From positions 1 through 19,454 of the forward strand of contig CALLKH010000575.1 of the NCBI GenBank assembly GCA_938008425.1: DNA of 19,454 nucleotides, read 5' to 3'. The stretch is from an uncultured Planctomycetaceae bacterium. GTDB taxonomy: Bacteria > Planctomycetota > Phycisphaerae > UBA1845 > UTPLA1. The position numbers and the translations under genes were made by a program. Numbering within the stretch: position 1 is the stretch's first letter; the number at the start of each line of letters is the position of its first letter. Positions 1 through 8,186 of this stretch are shown here, in pieces. The notes under the pieces were generated by a model. The model did no database searches. It was not told where the DNA came from and saw only the letters and a program-made list of their open reading frames with translations.

Positions 1-2627
1 GCAAGCACCAGCGCCTCGCCGATGACCATCCGCACCAGCTGGCTCTTCGTGATGCCGATGGCACGAAGCACCGCCAGGTGTTTCGATCGACTGGAGACGT
101 TGGCGGCCATCAGGTTCGCGAGACCCAGCGCGGCGATGATGAGCCCCACGAACGGCACGGCCGACAGGAGCAACGTGACCCGGTTGATGTTCTCATCGAT
201 CTGGCGCTTGAGTTCTCGGGCGGTCACGAACGCCCGATCCGGGTGATCCATGCGTTTGAGCATCTCATTGACGAGGCGGACTTCGGGGGAATCTCCGGGC
301 AGCGGCGACTTGCCGGCGAGGGCGAACGTGGGACGGCCGGTCTTGTCGCTGACTCTGCCGGGTATTCCTTCCGGCGCGAGATCATCAGAAGTGACGGATT
401 TTCCGGACGCCAGATCGGGATCGAAATTGAAGAGGACCAGCTTTCCGAAGTCGCGATTGAAGTGCTTCTTCGCGTCGCCGAGCGTCCCGATGAGCGCGCC
501 AACGGCGTACGACTGAAAATACGACTCCGCGGCGAAGAAACTGATGGCGATGTCCAGACCGGGCGAGGCGATGACACCCGCGATTTCAAACCGGGCGTTG
601 TAGAGCACGTATTCCTTTTTGACCATGGCTTCGACCCAGATTCGAACCTTGTCGCCGACGCCCTTCTTGTAGGCCGATGCGAATTCACGGGTGACGAGAA
701 CGTATCCCCCCTTCCGCAATTTGGCCTTTGCCGTCTCCTCGTCGCCTTCGAGAAACGTCAGCCGGACGATGTCGAAACCTTCGTCGGGGTCGATGGCGAT
801 GAATCGCTGGAGTGGATCGTGCCGGAAGAGCTCCAGCAACATACTCTGTCGTTTCGGCTTTCGCAGCGAGAAGCCGATGTCGTCGGCGACCGTCATCGCG
901 GCGACGCCGTCGAGCTTGCGAAGCTCCCTTACCTTTTCGAGCGGGCGGGCCTCGTAGAAATAGAGCAGCGCATCGGGAAACTCACTCGGGAACTGCCAGC
1001 CGGCCTTCACCGAGCCGCCCCAGACGATGAGCCCGACGATCATCGAAAGGCCGACCATGAGCCCGGAGCAGATCGAGGCGGACCTGAACGGCGCCTTGTG
1101 AATCTCGTCGCCGAGCAATTCGTGTCGCAGGCCGAGCACGCGCCCGGCGATGCGCACCGCCGGCCGACCGAGCAAGATGACCAGGAACGGAACGAGAAGC
1201 GCAGCGCCGAGGTAGAGCAGGATGATGCTGGTGATCGCCTTGGCATCGAACAGGCCCTGGCCGTCGGCGGCGAGGGAGCGAGCCGTCAGTTCATGGGCGA
1301 CGAGCATCACGATGCCGACGCCGGTCGAGAGCCAGACCCAGCGTATGACATTCGGAGCACCCGGCGAACGGACAGCCTCGACCGGAGATACTTCGAACGC
1401 GCGAATCGCAGGAAAAACGGCCCCCAGCAGCGTCGTGCCAATGCCGCCCAAAGCGGCGAGCCACACACCCGGCACACTGATCGCGAAACGGCCCAGATAC
1501 TCCGGCACGAACTGCATCGTGAGCCACTGAAAGCCGAGGCCGAGCGGCACACCCAGCAGTGTGCCGACGATGCCGAGCGGCGCGGTCTGAAGAACAATGA
1601 GGCGGCTGAGCTGCCAGCGCGTGACACCGACGCAGCGCAGCAGGCCGAGTTCGGCCACGCGCTCCGTCACGCCCATGCTCATCGTGGCAATGATGATAAA
1701 GAAGGCCGTGAGCAGGACGACACAGGCCAGCAGCAGCATGATGAACTGAAGCAACCCCTGGGCGGCGCCGAGTTTCTTGAGCTGCGCCTCGGTGGTGCGC
1801 ACCTCCATGGCCGGCGGGGTGTTGCCCTGGACGCGAATTTCCTCGCGCTTTTCGGCGACGACCTTCTCGACGGCGTCGGCGATTTTCCGGATGTTCGCAC
1901 TGGATGGATCGGCCGCGATGATCTCGACCGACTTCACGAGATCGGGCAGCCGGCAGAGTTTTTGCACCTCGTTGAGCTGGGCCCAGACCATGAAGGCCTG
2001 GTTCATGCTCGCCCGTCGACGATCGAGCAGGCCGATGACAGTGAAGGCATGCGCGGGGTTCGGCGCTTCCTTGTGACGCAGGAAAACCCGGTCGCCGACA
2101 CCGACTTCCAGCCGTTTCGCGAGGAGCTTCTCGATGACGACGGCGCTGCGATCATTCGCCGCGAGCATCCGACCCTCGACGATGTTGTAATTCCGGAAAT
2201 TCAATTCCTCAGTCGGGATGATGCCGGTGACTTCGATGCGAACAAAGTCTCGATCGGCCGGAATCAGCGGATCACCCGTGATGGTCGCGCCGCTCGCGGG
2301 CTGGGTCTCTGTTGCCCTGGGCGACGGAGCGATTTCGACATACTCGCGCGTGCGCGTGGTGATGTGGGCGATGCCGGGAACATCCTTCACCCAGCCCCGC
2401 ACCTCCTGGTGGATCGTTCCCCAGACGCCGGCGCGCGATTCGACGACGACATGGCTCCGGCCGATCCAGTCGAGCACGACATCGGTCACGCCGCGGCGCA
2501 CGGACTCGTAGCAGCAGGTGACCCACACGACGACGGCCACGCCGAGCGTGATGGCGACGACGGCCAGCGTCCCGCGGCCGGCCCTAGTCCGCCAGTTCCG
2601 CGTAGCGAGCTGCAACCAGTGCCGCAT
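1..2627 (-). CDS. ABC transporter permease, FtsX/MacB type, two modules (partial, C-terminus off window)
   Basis: Reading from the ATG at 2627 gives an open frame of 875 codons with no stop, leaving the window at base 1. It begins MRHWLQLATRNWRTRAGRG, followed by a hydrophobic helix (about residues 20-40) and an extracytoplasmic domain. A block of three membrane segments follows (near LLQFIMLLLACVVLLTAFF), then further hydrophobic segments. A second extracytoplasmic domain comes next, and another FtsX-like helix near the left edge (VTLLLSAVPFVGLIMAALG). This repeated FtsX/MacB-periplasmic-core arrangement is the layout of YbbP-like permeases of about 800-900 residues, so only a short tail should be missing. 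Such permeases do not usually form a pore; they couple ATP hydrolysis in the cytoplasm to mechanical work on lipids, lipoproteins or other envelope substrates. The start overlaps the ATPase gene by 44 bases, so the two are one operon. The substrate is unknown. Confidence 0.88.
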   Translation of the reverse strand, partial: MRHWLQLATRNWRTRAGRGTLAVVAITLGVAVVVWVTCCYESVRRGVTDVVLDWIGRSHVVVESRAGVWGTIHQEVRGWVKDVPGIAHITTRTREYVEIAPSPRATETQPASGATITGDPLIPADRDFVRIEVTGIIPTEELNFRNYNIVEGRMLAANDRSAVVIEKLLAKRLEVGVGDRVFLRHKEAPNPAHAFTVIGLLDRRRASMNQAFMVWAQLNEVQKLCRLPDLVKSVEIIAADPSSANIRKIADAVEKVVAEKREEIRVQGNTPPAMEVRTTEAQLKKLGAAQGLLQFIMLLLACVVLLTAFFIIIATMSMGVTERVAELGLLRCVGVTRWQLSRLIVLQTAPLGIVGTLLGVPLGLGFQWLTMQFVPEYLGRFAISVPGVWLAALGGIGTTLLGAVFPAIRAFEVSPVEAVRSPGAPNVIRWVWLSTGVGIVMLVAHELTARSLAADGQGLFDAKAITSIILLYLGAALLVPFLVILLGRPAVRIAGRVLGLRHELLGDEIHKAPFRSASICSGLMVGLSMIVGLIVWGGSVKAGWQFPSEFPDALLYFYEARPLEKVRELRKLDGVAAMTVADDIGFSLRKPKRQSMLLELFRHDPLQRFIAIDPDEGFDIVRLTFLEGDEETAKAKLRKGGYVLVTREFASAYKKGVGDKVRIWVEAMVKKEYVLYNARFEIAGVIASPGLDIAISFFAAESYFQSYAVGALIGTLGDAKKHFNRDFGKLVLFNFDPDLASGKSVTSDDLAPEGIPGRVSDKTGRPTFALAGKSPLPGDSPEVRLVNEMLKRMDHPDRAFVTARELKRQIDENINRVTLLLSAVPFVGLIIAALGLANLMAANVSSRSKHLAVLRAIGITKSQLVRMVIGEALVL

Positions 2628-3336
2628 CTCCGCTCCCTTTCGGTTCGGCGACGCCCGTAAAGCGTCCGCCCTTGATGAAATGCACGATGTCGGCGGCGGC
2701 GGCGGCGGCGGATTCGTGGGTGACCATGAGCACCGTGGTCTGCCGTTCGCGCGCGAGATTGCTGAGGAGTCTCCAGATTTCGCCGGACGAGGTGGGATCG
2801 AGATTTCCGGTCGGCTCGTCGGCGAGGATGAGCACGGGATCGACCATCAGAGCCCGGGCGATGGCCACGCGCTGCTGCTCGCCGCCGGACATTAGCGCCG
2901 GACGATGCTTCAGGCGATGACCGAGATGAACGAGGCCCAGAAGCTCGCGGGCCCGTTTTTCCGCATCGTCGCGACCATCGACGAGAAACGGAAGCATGAC
3001 ATTTTCAAGCGCGGTGAGCGACGGGAGCAGGTTGAACGACTGAAAGATGATGCCCATGCGGCGGCGACGAAAGAGCGTGCGCTCGGAATCTGACAGCTTG
3101 TCGATGTGGCGGCCGTCTACCAGAATTGAGCCTTCGTCGGGCAGATCGAGCCCGCCGATGAGGTGAAGCAGCGTGGTCTTTCCGGAGCCGCTGGCGCCCA
3201 TGATGGCGACAAACCGGCCTTTTTCGACGCTGAGATCGATTCCGGCGAGGGCGTGGATGGTTTCGTCGGCGAGGAGGTAGCGCTTATGCAGGTTGGAGAC
3301 TTGAATGACCGTCGATGGGGTCGCCGTTGTTTCCAT
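2584..3336 (-). CDS. ABC transporter ATP-binding protein (MacB/LolD/YbbA type)
   Basis: A 250-residue nucleotide-binding subunit that powers the FtsX-type permease encoded just downstream. Counted from the ATG at 3336, it has Walker A GASGSGKT (47-54), Q-loop Gln99, signature MSGGEQQR (149-156), Walker B LILADEPTGNLD (169-180) and the switch histidine in VMVTHES (His207). Length and the EPTGNLD block fit the LolD/MacB/FtsE class, which works on envelope substrates rather than nutrient import. The frame stays open up to a TTG at 3375, but the extra 13 residues add nothing conserved, so the ATG is preferred. The signature begins with Met rather than Leu, a tolerated change. A run of six alanines just after the H-loop is encoded by a GCC repeat at about 2691-2711. 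The 3' end overlaps the permease start by 44 bases. Confidence 0.93.
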   Translation of the reverse strand: METTATPSTVIQVSNLHKRYLLADETIHALAGIDLSVEKGRFVAIMGASGSGKTTLLHLIGGLDLPDEGSILVDGRHIDKLSDSERTLFRRRRMGIIFQSFNLLPSLTALENVMLPFLVDGRDDAEKRARELLGLVHLGHRLKHRPALMSGGEQQRVAIARALMVDPVLILADEPTGNLDPTSSGEIWRLLSNLARERQTTVLMVTHESAAAAAADIVHFIKGGRFTGVAEPKGSGDAALVAARYAELAD

Positions 3337-3361
3337 GAATCGCGCCGAGTATGATCGCAAT

Positions 3362-3417
3362 TGATCCGCAGACAAGCAGACGGATCATGTTCCGGATCGA
3401 CGGCGCGTGCAACGCGC
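3362..3417. promoter_or_regulatory. Divergent intergenic region with two short inverted repeats
   Basis: The 136-base gap between the ABC ATPase and the metallophosphoesterase must hold the promoters for both directions. It contains a 7-base inverted repeat TGATCCG (3362-3368) / CGGATCA (3381-3387) with a 12-base spacer, and a second, GCGCGT (3403-3408) / ACGCGC (3412-3417) with a 3-base loop. Either could be an operator, but short inverted repeats in GC-rich DNA often arise by chance. No convincing -35/-10 pair was identified. Confidence 0.25.
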
Positions 3418-3472
3418 GAACCGCCGCAGCATCACATCGTAGCGGGCCGGGGCGTTAAAGACAGCCTGACAG

Positions 3473-4342
3473 ATGCGCATCATTTTCACATCCGATCTTC
3501 ACTACAACATCGCCCGGAGCGCCGGCCCGACCGAAGCGGTCGCCCGTCGGATCTGCGAGCACGGCGGCGACGTGCTGGTGCTCGTCGGAGATTCGGCGTC
3601 GACCGACCTGCGCGTGCTCGAACGGGCGCTGGGCCTCTTCGACGGCTTCAAGGGCGCGCGCGTGGCGGTCGCGGGCAACCACGAACTCTGGACCGTCGGC
3701 GGCGCCGATTCGCTTCACCGGTATGAAAACGAACTTGCCGCGGTGTTTTCACGCAACGGCTTTCATTATCTGGACCAGGCCCCATTTACGGCGAACGGCC
3801 TGGCGATCGTCGGCAATGTGGGCTGGTACGACTACTCATTTCGATCGTCGCTCATGGGCATTCCGCTTCGATTTTTCCAGCGGAAGGTGGCGCCGGGGGC
3901 GGCGGCTCGCATCGAGGAATGCCGCGATCTGCTCGAGGGCGCCGAGGACGTGAGCGAGGCAGCGATGCAGGTGTCAACACGCTGGATGGACGGCGTGCGC
4001 GTGAAACTCCCGATGAGCGATGTGGCGTTCACCGATCACCTGGCGAAGAAACTTCGCGGGCAACTGGAGTCCGTTCACGACCGGGCGGACCGGGTGATCG
4101 CGGCGATTCACCATCTGCCCTTCGCCGAGCTCGTGCCCCACAGCATGATTCCCGACTGGGAGTTCGCCACGGCCTATCACGGGGCGGAACTGTTCGGCGA
4201 GGTGCTGCTGGACTTTCCCAAGGTCTCGAATCTTTTCTGCGGCCACATCCATCGGGAGCGCCGCGTGAAAAAATCGCACATAGAATGCTGCAGCATCGGA
4301 TGCACGTACACGGACAAGACTTTCGAGGTGCTGGATGTCTAG
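3473..4342 (+). CDS. Calcineurin-like metallophosphoesterase
   Basis: A 289-residue protein of the calcineurin-like (metallo-dependent) phosphoesterase superfamily, which uses two metal ions to hydrolyse phosphoesters. The family motifs appear in order: SDLH (Asp8, His10), VGDS (Asp40), AGNHE (Asn69, His70), a lone metal histidine in IHHLP (213-214) and GHIH (257-260). No signal peptide or membrane segment is seen, so it should be cytoplasmic. The substrate cannot be inferred; relatives include nucleotidases, phosphodiesterases and protein phosphatases. Its stop overlaps the start of the HtrA-type gene by 8 bases (ATGTCTAG, 4335-4342), which implies translational coupling. No strong ribosome binding site precedes the ATG, but the SDLH motif right after it leaves little room for another start. 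Confidence 0.88.
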   Translation: MRIIFTSDLHYNIARSAGPTEAVARRICEHGGDVLVLVGDSASTDLRVLERALGLFDGFKGARVAVAGNHELWTVGGADSLHRYENELAAVFSRNGFHYLDQAPFTANGLAIVGNVGWYDYSFRSSLMGIPLRFFQRKVAPGAAARIEECRDLLEGAEDVSEAAMQVSTRWMDGVRVKLPMSDVAFTDHLAKKLRGQLESVHDRADRVIAAIHHLPFAELVPHSMIPDWEFATAYHGAELFGEVLLDFPKVSNLFCGHIHRERRVKKSHIECCSIGCTYTDKTFEVLDV

Positions 4343-5774
4343 GACGCGAGAAACGTGCCGCGGCGCGGCGACACTACAAACGATACTTCAAATCTGCCTC
4401 TCGGCAGCGCTGTGGGCCGGCGCGGGATTCCTGATTCCGGGGCTGATGCGTGCCGACGACTCGACACCCGCGATCGACGACACCGGCCGCGAGGCCCGGG
4501 TGACGCCGGCGGTGCGGGTCTTTCGCGATGCCAGCCCGGCGGTGGTGAACCTGTCGACCACGAAAATCGTGACGGTGCAGCGATCGTTCGGCGGAGGTCT
4601 CTTCGACGACATGTTCGACTTTCCGATGCTGCGACAGCCGCGACAGTTCAAAACGCAGAGCGTCGGTTCCGGGTTCCTGATCCACCGCGACGGTTACCTC
4701 GTCACCAACGCCCACGTCGTCGATCGCGCGGCCGAGGTGAAGGTCACATTCGCCGATGGCACGGTGCTGGACGCCGAAGAGGTGGCGATCGATCGAACGC
4801 ACGATCTGGCCGTGCTGAAGCTGAATGCGCGTCGGTCGCTGCCGCACTTGAAGCTCGGTCGAAGCGACGATCTGATGCCGGGGGAAACCGTGGTGGCGAT
4901 CGGCAATCCACTCGGCCTTCAGCACACGGTCACCACCGGCGTTATCAGCGCGCTGGACCGCGTTCTGCACTTCGACAACGCGACGGACTACAAGGGACTC
5001 ATTCAAACCGACGCCTCGATCAACCCCGGCAACTCCGGCGGTCCCCTGCTCAACGTGCTGGGCGAATTGATCGGCATCAACACCGCGATTCGCGGCGACG
5101 CGCAGAACATCGGCTTCGCAATACCGGTCGATCGGCTCACCGAGCTCCTGCCGGTCATGCTCGACGTCGAGCGGCTCAAGCAGGCCGAGTTCGGCATTCA
5201 CTTCAACGGCAAGCCGCAGCGAACCGGCGTCAAGGGCGTGCTCGTCGAGCGCGTCGATCCGGATTCACCCGCGGAGAAGGCGGGCATCAAGCCGGGCGAT
5301 CTGGTGACGTCGATCGACAATCAGCCGACGCCCGACTTCATGCAGGCGTTCAGCCTGCTGGATCGCACGCCGATCGGACAGTCGATGAAGATCGACATCG
5401 TCCGCGCCGGCGACGAGACGAAATCGGTTGAAGTGCCGATCGCCGAGATTCCCAAGCGCGACGCCGCAAAACTCCTGGCGCGATTCTTCGGCCTCGCTGT
5501 GCGCGAGATGACGCCGGCCGACCTGAAGCTGATGGGCATCAACCGGCCGATCGGGCTCGTGGTGGAAGGAATCGAACCGACGAGCGAGGCGGCGGCGCAG
5601 CGGATGGCGCCTGGCGACATTCTGACGAAGTTCGGCGGTATCTCGGTCGGCGACACCCAAACGCTGGCACACCTCGTGCGACAGGTGAATCGCGGCGACC
5701 GGATTCCCATTCAGATTCTTCGCATTCGAGCCGACTCCATTCTGCGCTTCGAGCTGGCGCTTGAGGCGCAGTAA
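4335..5774 (+). CDS. HtrA/DegP-type periplasmic serine protease with two PDZ domains
   Basis: A 479-residue S1C-family protease/chaperone. A positively charged start is followed by a hydrophobic stretch (about 15-38) ending in LMRA|DD, a likely signal peptide, so the enzyme should act in the periplasm on misfolded envelope proteins. The catalytic triad is visible: His127 in TNAHVVD, Asp157 in RTHDLAVLK and Ser234 in NPGNSGGPL. Two PDZ domains follow at roughly 275-375 (around SPAEKAGIKPGDLV) and 385-475 (around AAAQRMAPGDILTKFGG), matching the length and order of DegP/DegQ. The loop rich in Gly and Phe before the first strand (GGGLFDDMFDF) is typical of DegP relatives. It overlaps the upstream phosphoesterase gene by 8 bases, and its TAA shares one base with the next ATG. 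The exact DegP/DegQ/MucD assignment cannot be made by eye, so no symbol is given. Confidence 0.94.
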   Translation: MSRTRETCRGAATLQTILQICLSAALWAGAGFLIPGLMRADDSTPAIDDTGREARVTPAVRVFRDASPAVVNLSTTKIVTVQRSFGGGLFDDMFDFPMLRQPRQFKTQSVGSGFLIHRDGYLVTNAHVVDRAAEVKVTFADGTVLDAEEVAIDRTHDLAVLKLNARRSLPHLKLGRSDDLMPGETVVAIGNPLGLQHTVTTGVISALDRVLHFDNATDYKGLIQTDASINPGNSGGPLLNVLGELIGINTAIRGDAQNIGFAIPVDRLTELLPVMLDVERLKQAEFGIHFNGKPQRTGVKGVLVERVDPDSPAEKAGIKPGDLVTSIDNQPTPDFMQAFSLLDRTPIGQSMKIDIVRAGDETKSVEVPIAEIPKRDAAKLLARFFGLAVREMTPADLKLMGINRPIGLVVEGIEPTSEAAAQRMAPGDILTKFGGISVGDTQTLAHLVRQVNRGDRIPIQILRIRADSILRFELALEAQ

Positions 5775-6883
5775 TGGCGAGCGTCGTCATTGCACCCGAC
5801 AAATTCAAGGGCGTGATCAGCGCGCCGGCCGCGGCGCGCGCGATCGCAACCGGTGTGCGCCGCGCGAGACCGGATGCGGAGATCATCGAACTGCCCATGG
5901 CCGACGGCGGCGAAGGCACGCTTGAGATCATCGTTGAAGCGATGTCCGGTCAGCGTCGCAGCGTCCGTGCGACGGGACCGCTCGGAGATCCGCTGGAAGT
6001 ACCCGTGGGACTGGTGCGGGAGGCGACGGCGGCCGTCATCGAGCTGGCGGCGGTTTCGGGTTATTCCCTCATTCCCGAGGAGCGGCGCGATCCGCTCAAG
6101 ACCACGACGTACGGGCTGGGCGAGGTGATCCGCGCCGCGGTGGAGACCGAAATCGAGGAGATCATTCTCGCGTTGGGCGGCAGCGCAACGGTGGACGGCG
6201 GCGCGGGCATGATGCAAGCCCTCGGCATGACGTTCTACGACGCCGACGGTCGAAGCCTCGACGCGCCGCTGGGCGGCGGAAATCTGTCAAGAATCGCCCG
6301 AGTGGCGTGGGACCGGCCGCCGGAGAATCTCGCCGATGTGCGGTTTACCATCGCGGTGGACGTCCTGAACCCGGCAAGCGGACCGAACGGCGCCGCGACG
6401 GTGTTCGGCCCCCAGAAGGGCGCGGACGCCCATGGCGTGGCACTGCTCGAGAAAGGAATGACCTCGTGGGCGAATGTGCTTGAACGATCCGCCGGGCGAT
6501 CGATCCGCAACGAGCCGGGAACCGGCGCCGCGGGCGGCGTCGCCCTGCCGCTGCTCGCGCTGCTTTCGGCACAGATCGTGCCCGGCGTCGACCTGGTGTG
6601 CGAGGCGAATCGACTGGCCGACCGGATCGGCGCGGCAGACCTTGTCATCACCGGCGAAGGCCGGCTGGATCGGCAGTCGCTGATGGGCAAGGTGGTCGGC
6701 GCCGTCGCCCGCATGGCGCGAAGCGTCAATGTACCGTGCGTGGCGATGGTCGGCGCGACCGGCGAAGGGGCCGAAGAATGCATGCACCTTCTGGACGACT
6801 GCATCACGCTCGACGCCCCGCTGCCGGAGACGGAGCGGCGGCTGACGGAACTGGCTCAGCAGATGGCGATGGAGTGGATCTGA
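5774..6883 (+). CDS. Glycerate 2-kinase (GarK/GlxK family)
   Basis: A 369-residue glycerate kinase of the GarK/GlxK fold (Pfam Gly_kinase), close to the usual 370-385 residues. Hallmarks are the N-terminal APDKFKG, then MADGGEGT, the glycine-rich ALGGSATVDGGAGMMQALG and TGEGRLDRQS. Family members phosphorylate D-glycerate with ATP, generally to 2-phosphoglycerate, feeding lower glycolysis from glyoxylate, serine or glycine breakdown. The product is cytoplasmic. The start codon overlaps the HtrA stop (TAATG), and the next gene starts after only 3 bases, so it sits mid-operon. Its position directly before a sarcosine-oxidase-type enzyme fits a route from methylated glycines through glycine and serine to glycerate, but the intermediate steps are not encoded here. 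Confidence 0.92.
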   Translation: MASVVIAPDKFKGVISAPAAARAIATGVRRARPDAEIIELPMADGGEGTLEIIVEAMSGQRRSVRATGPLGDPLEVPVGLVREATAAVIELAAVSGYSLIPEERRDPLKTTTYGLGEVIRAAVETEIEEIILALGGSATVDGGAGMMQALGMTFYDADGRSLDAPLGGGNLSRIARVAWDRPPENLADVRFTIAVDVLNPASGPNGAATVFGPQKGADAHGVALLEKGMTSWANVLERSAGRSIRNEPGTGAAGGVALPLLALLSAQIVPGVDLVCEANRLADRIGAADLVITGEGRLDRQSLMGKVVGAVARMARSVNVPCVAMVGATGEGAEECMHLLDDCITLDAPLPETERRLTELAQQMAMEWI

Positions 6884-6886
6884 TTC

Positions 6887-8017
6887 ATGAAGCCGACTTA
6901 CGACGCGATTGTCATCGGACTCGGGGCGATGGGCAGCGCCGCGGCGCACCAGCTTTCGCGGCGAGGGCTGCGCGTGCTGGCAATCGAGCAGTTCGACGTC
7001 GGCAACGCGATGGGCAGCTCCCATGGGCGAAGCCGTGTCATTCGAAAGGCATACTTCGAGGACCCGCGATATGTGCCGTTGCTTCATACAGCGTATGACC
7101 TGTGGCGCGAGATGGAGTCGCAGACTGGCGGGTCGCTCCTGCACCTCGTGGGCTGCATGAACATCGGGCCGAGGGAGCACGAATGCATCCGGGGCGTGCT
7201 GGAGAGCGTTCGCGAGCACGGCCTGGCGCACGAGATCCTGACCGCCACCGAAATCTCCGCCCGATGGCCCGCATTTCGCCCGGCCGACGGGGATGTCGGC
7301 GTGTTCGAGGCCGACGGCGGCTACGTCGTGCCGGAGCAGTGCGTTCGGCTGCAAATTGACGAGGCGAAGCGACACGGCGCGGTGATTCAATGCCGCGAGC
7401 GGGTCATCGGATGGACATCATCATCGAGCGGCGTCGAAGTCGAAACGACGGCGGGTCGTTACGCCGCCGCTAAACTCATCGTCACGGCCGGCCCCTGGCT
7501 GCCGGAATTGATGGCGTCGCTGGGACTGCCGCTGCGCGTGGAGAGGCAGGTGCAACTCTGGTTTCGGCCGATCGACGCGACCGGCCTGCCCGAGGCGCGG
7601 CTGCCGTCGTTCATTCACTTCGTGGGCGAGCGGGCCTACTACGGGATTCCAATGCGCGACGAGCACGGCATGAAGGTGGCTCGGCATCACGACGGTGACA
7701 TCACCACTCCGGACAGCGTCAATCGCGAAATGACCGCCGCCGACGAATCGGACGCCCGCGACTACATGAAAGAGCATCTTCCCGCGATTAACGGCCCCCT
7801 GCTGGATGCCAGGGTGTGCCTTTACACCAATACCCCGGACGATCATTTCATCATCGATCGCGACCCGCGCGATGAGCGTGTGGTCATTGCGGGCGGATTC
7901 TCCGGGCATGGATTCAAGTTCGCGCCGGTCGTCGGCTCGATCCTGGCGGATCTGGCGATGGATGGACGGACATCGCACCCCGTAGATTTGTTTCGAATCG
8001 CTCGATTTGGCGCGTGA
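6887..8017 (+). CDS. Sarcosine oxidase / N-methyl amino acid oxidase, monomeric type
   Basis: A 376-residue flavoenzyme of the MSOX/SolA (DAO) family. It has the dinucleotide motif GLGAMGS (11-17), the SSHGRSR block (His46, Arg50, matching active-site residues of monomeric sarcosine oxidase), Lys263 in a position resembling the oxygen-activating lysine, and CLYTNTPDDHFIID beginning at Cys311. In the family this cysteine carries covalent FAD, so the protein is probably a covalent flavoprotein. The reaction is oxidative demethylation of a secondary N-methyl amine, giving the amine, formaldehyde and hydrogen peroxide. Sarcosine, N-methyltryptophan and pipecolate are all known substrates in the family, so the exact one is open. 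It starts 3 bases after the glycerate kinase stop. It is the last gene of the run; a hairpin lies 67 bases beyond its stop. Confidence 0.9.
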   Translation: MKPTYDAIVIGLGAMGSAAAHQLSRRGLRVLAIEQFDVGNAMGSSHGRSRVIRKAYFEDPRYVPLLHTAYDLWREMESQTGGSLLHLVGCMNIGPREHECIRGVLESVREHGLAHEILTATEISARWPAFRPADGDVGVFEADGGYVVPEQCVRLQIDEAKRHGAVIQCRERVIGWTSSSSGVEVETTAGRYAAAKLIVTAGPWLPELMASLGLPLRVERQVQLWFRPIDATGLPEARLPSFIHFVGERAYYGIPMRDEHGMKVARHHDGDITTPDSVNREMTAADESDARDYMKEHLPAINGPLLDARVCLYTNTPDDHFIIDRDPRDERVVIAGGFSGHGFKFAPVVGSILADLAMDGRTSHPVDLFRIARFGA

Positions 8018-8083
8018 CAAGCCCCTGCGCATGACGTTGTGCTTCCCCTGCCCGGTCCAGGCACCACTCACCCATCGACGTAA

Positions 8084-8109
8084 CGGGAGTGTAACGATTC
8101 ACACTCCCG
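8084..8109. repeat. Perfect 9-bp inverted repeat (possible terminator or operator)
   Basis: CGGGAGTGT (8084-8092) is followed after an 8-base loop by its exact reverse complement (8101-8109). It lies in the 169-base gap between the oxidase and the PaaK-like gene. No T-run follows on either strand, so it is not a standard intrinsic terminator. It may close the upstream operon with factor help, or act as an operator for the next one. Confidence 0.4.
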
Positions 8110-8120
8110 CCCGGCGTGGC

Positions 8121-8149
8121 GTGAATCGATCGGGAAGATCGCCTACAAT
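8121..8149 (+). promoter_or_regulatory. Possible sigma-70-like promoter for the 8187 operon
   Basis: TACAAT (8144-8149) resembles a -10 box (5 of 6 matches), 37 bases before the ATG at 8187. At 17-base spacing the -35 position reads GTGAAT (8121-8126), which matches only three of six bases, so the call is weak. It would start transcription just after the 8084-8109 hairpin, which fits a new operon beginning here. Confidence 0.25.
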
Positions 8150-8186
8150 CCCGGCCGATACGTCCTTTGTTCCGCCTTGACGAATT

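Noticed and set aside
78..2660. Long plus-strand ORF (860 codons)
   Set aside because: It is the antisense shadow of the FtsX-type permease; its translation is low-complexity in charged residues and has no domain.
2691..2711. GCC trinucleotide repeat in the ABC ATPase
   Set aside because: It encodes an alanine run just after the H-loop where related ATPases also have alanines; nothing suggests a phase-variable switch.
3362..3387. TGATCCG/CGGATCA inverted repeat as a terminator
   Set aside because: It lies upstream of both divergent genes, so it cannot terminate them; kept only as a weak operator candidate.
4355..5431. Plus-strand ORF of 358 codons in another frame of the HtrA gene
   Set aside because: Arg-rich frame-shifted shadow; the HtrA frame has an intact triad and both PDZ domains.
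6287..7390. Minus-strand ORF of 367 codons
   Set aside because: It spans the glycerate kinase/oxidase junction antisense to two well-recognised enzymes and shows no family motifs.
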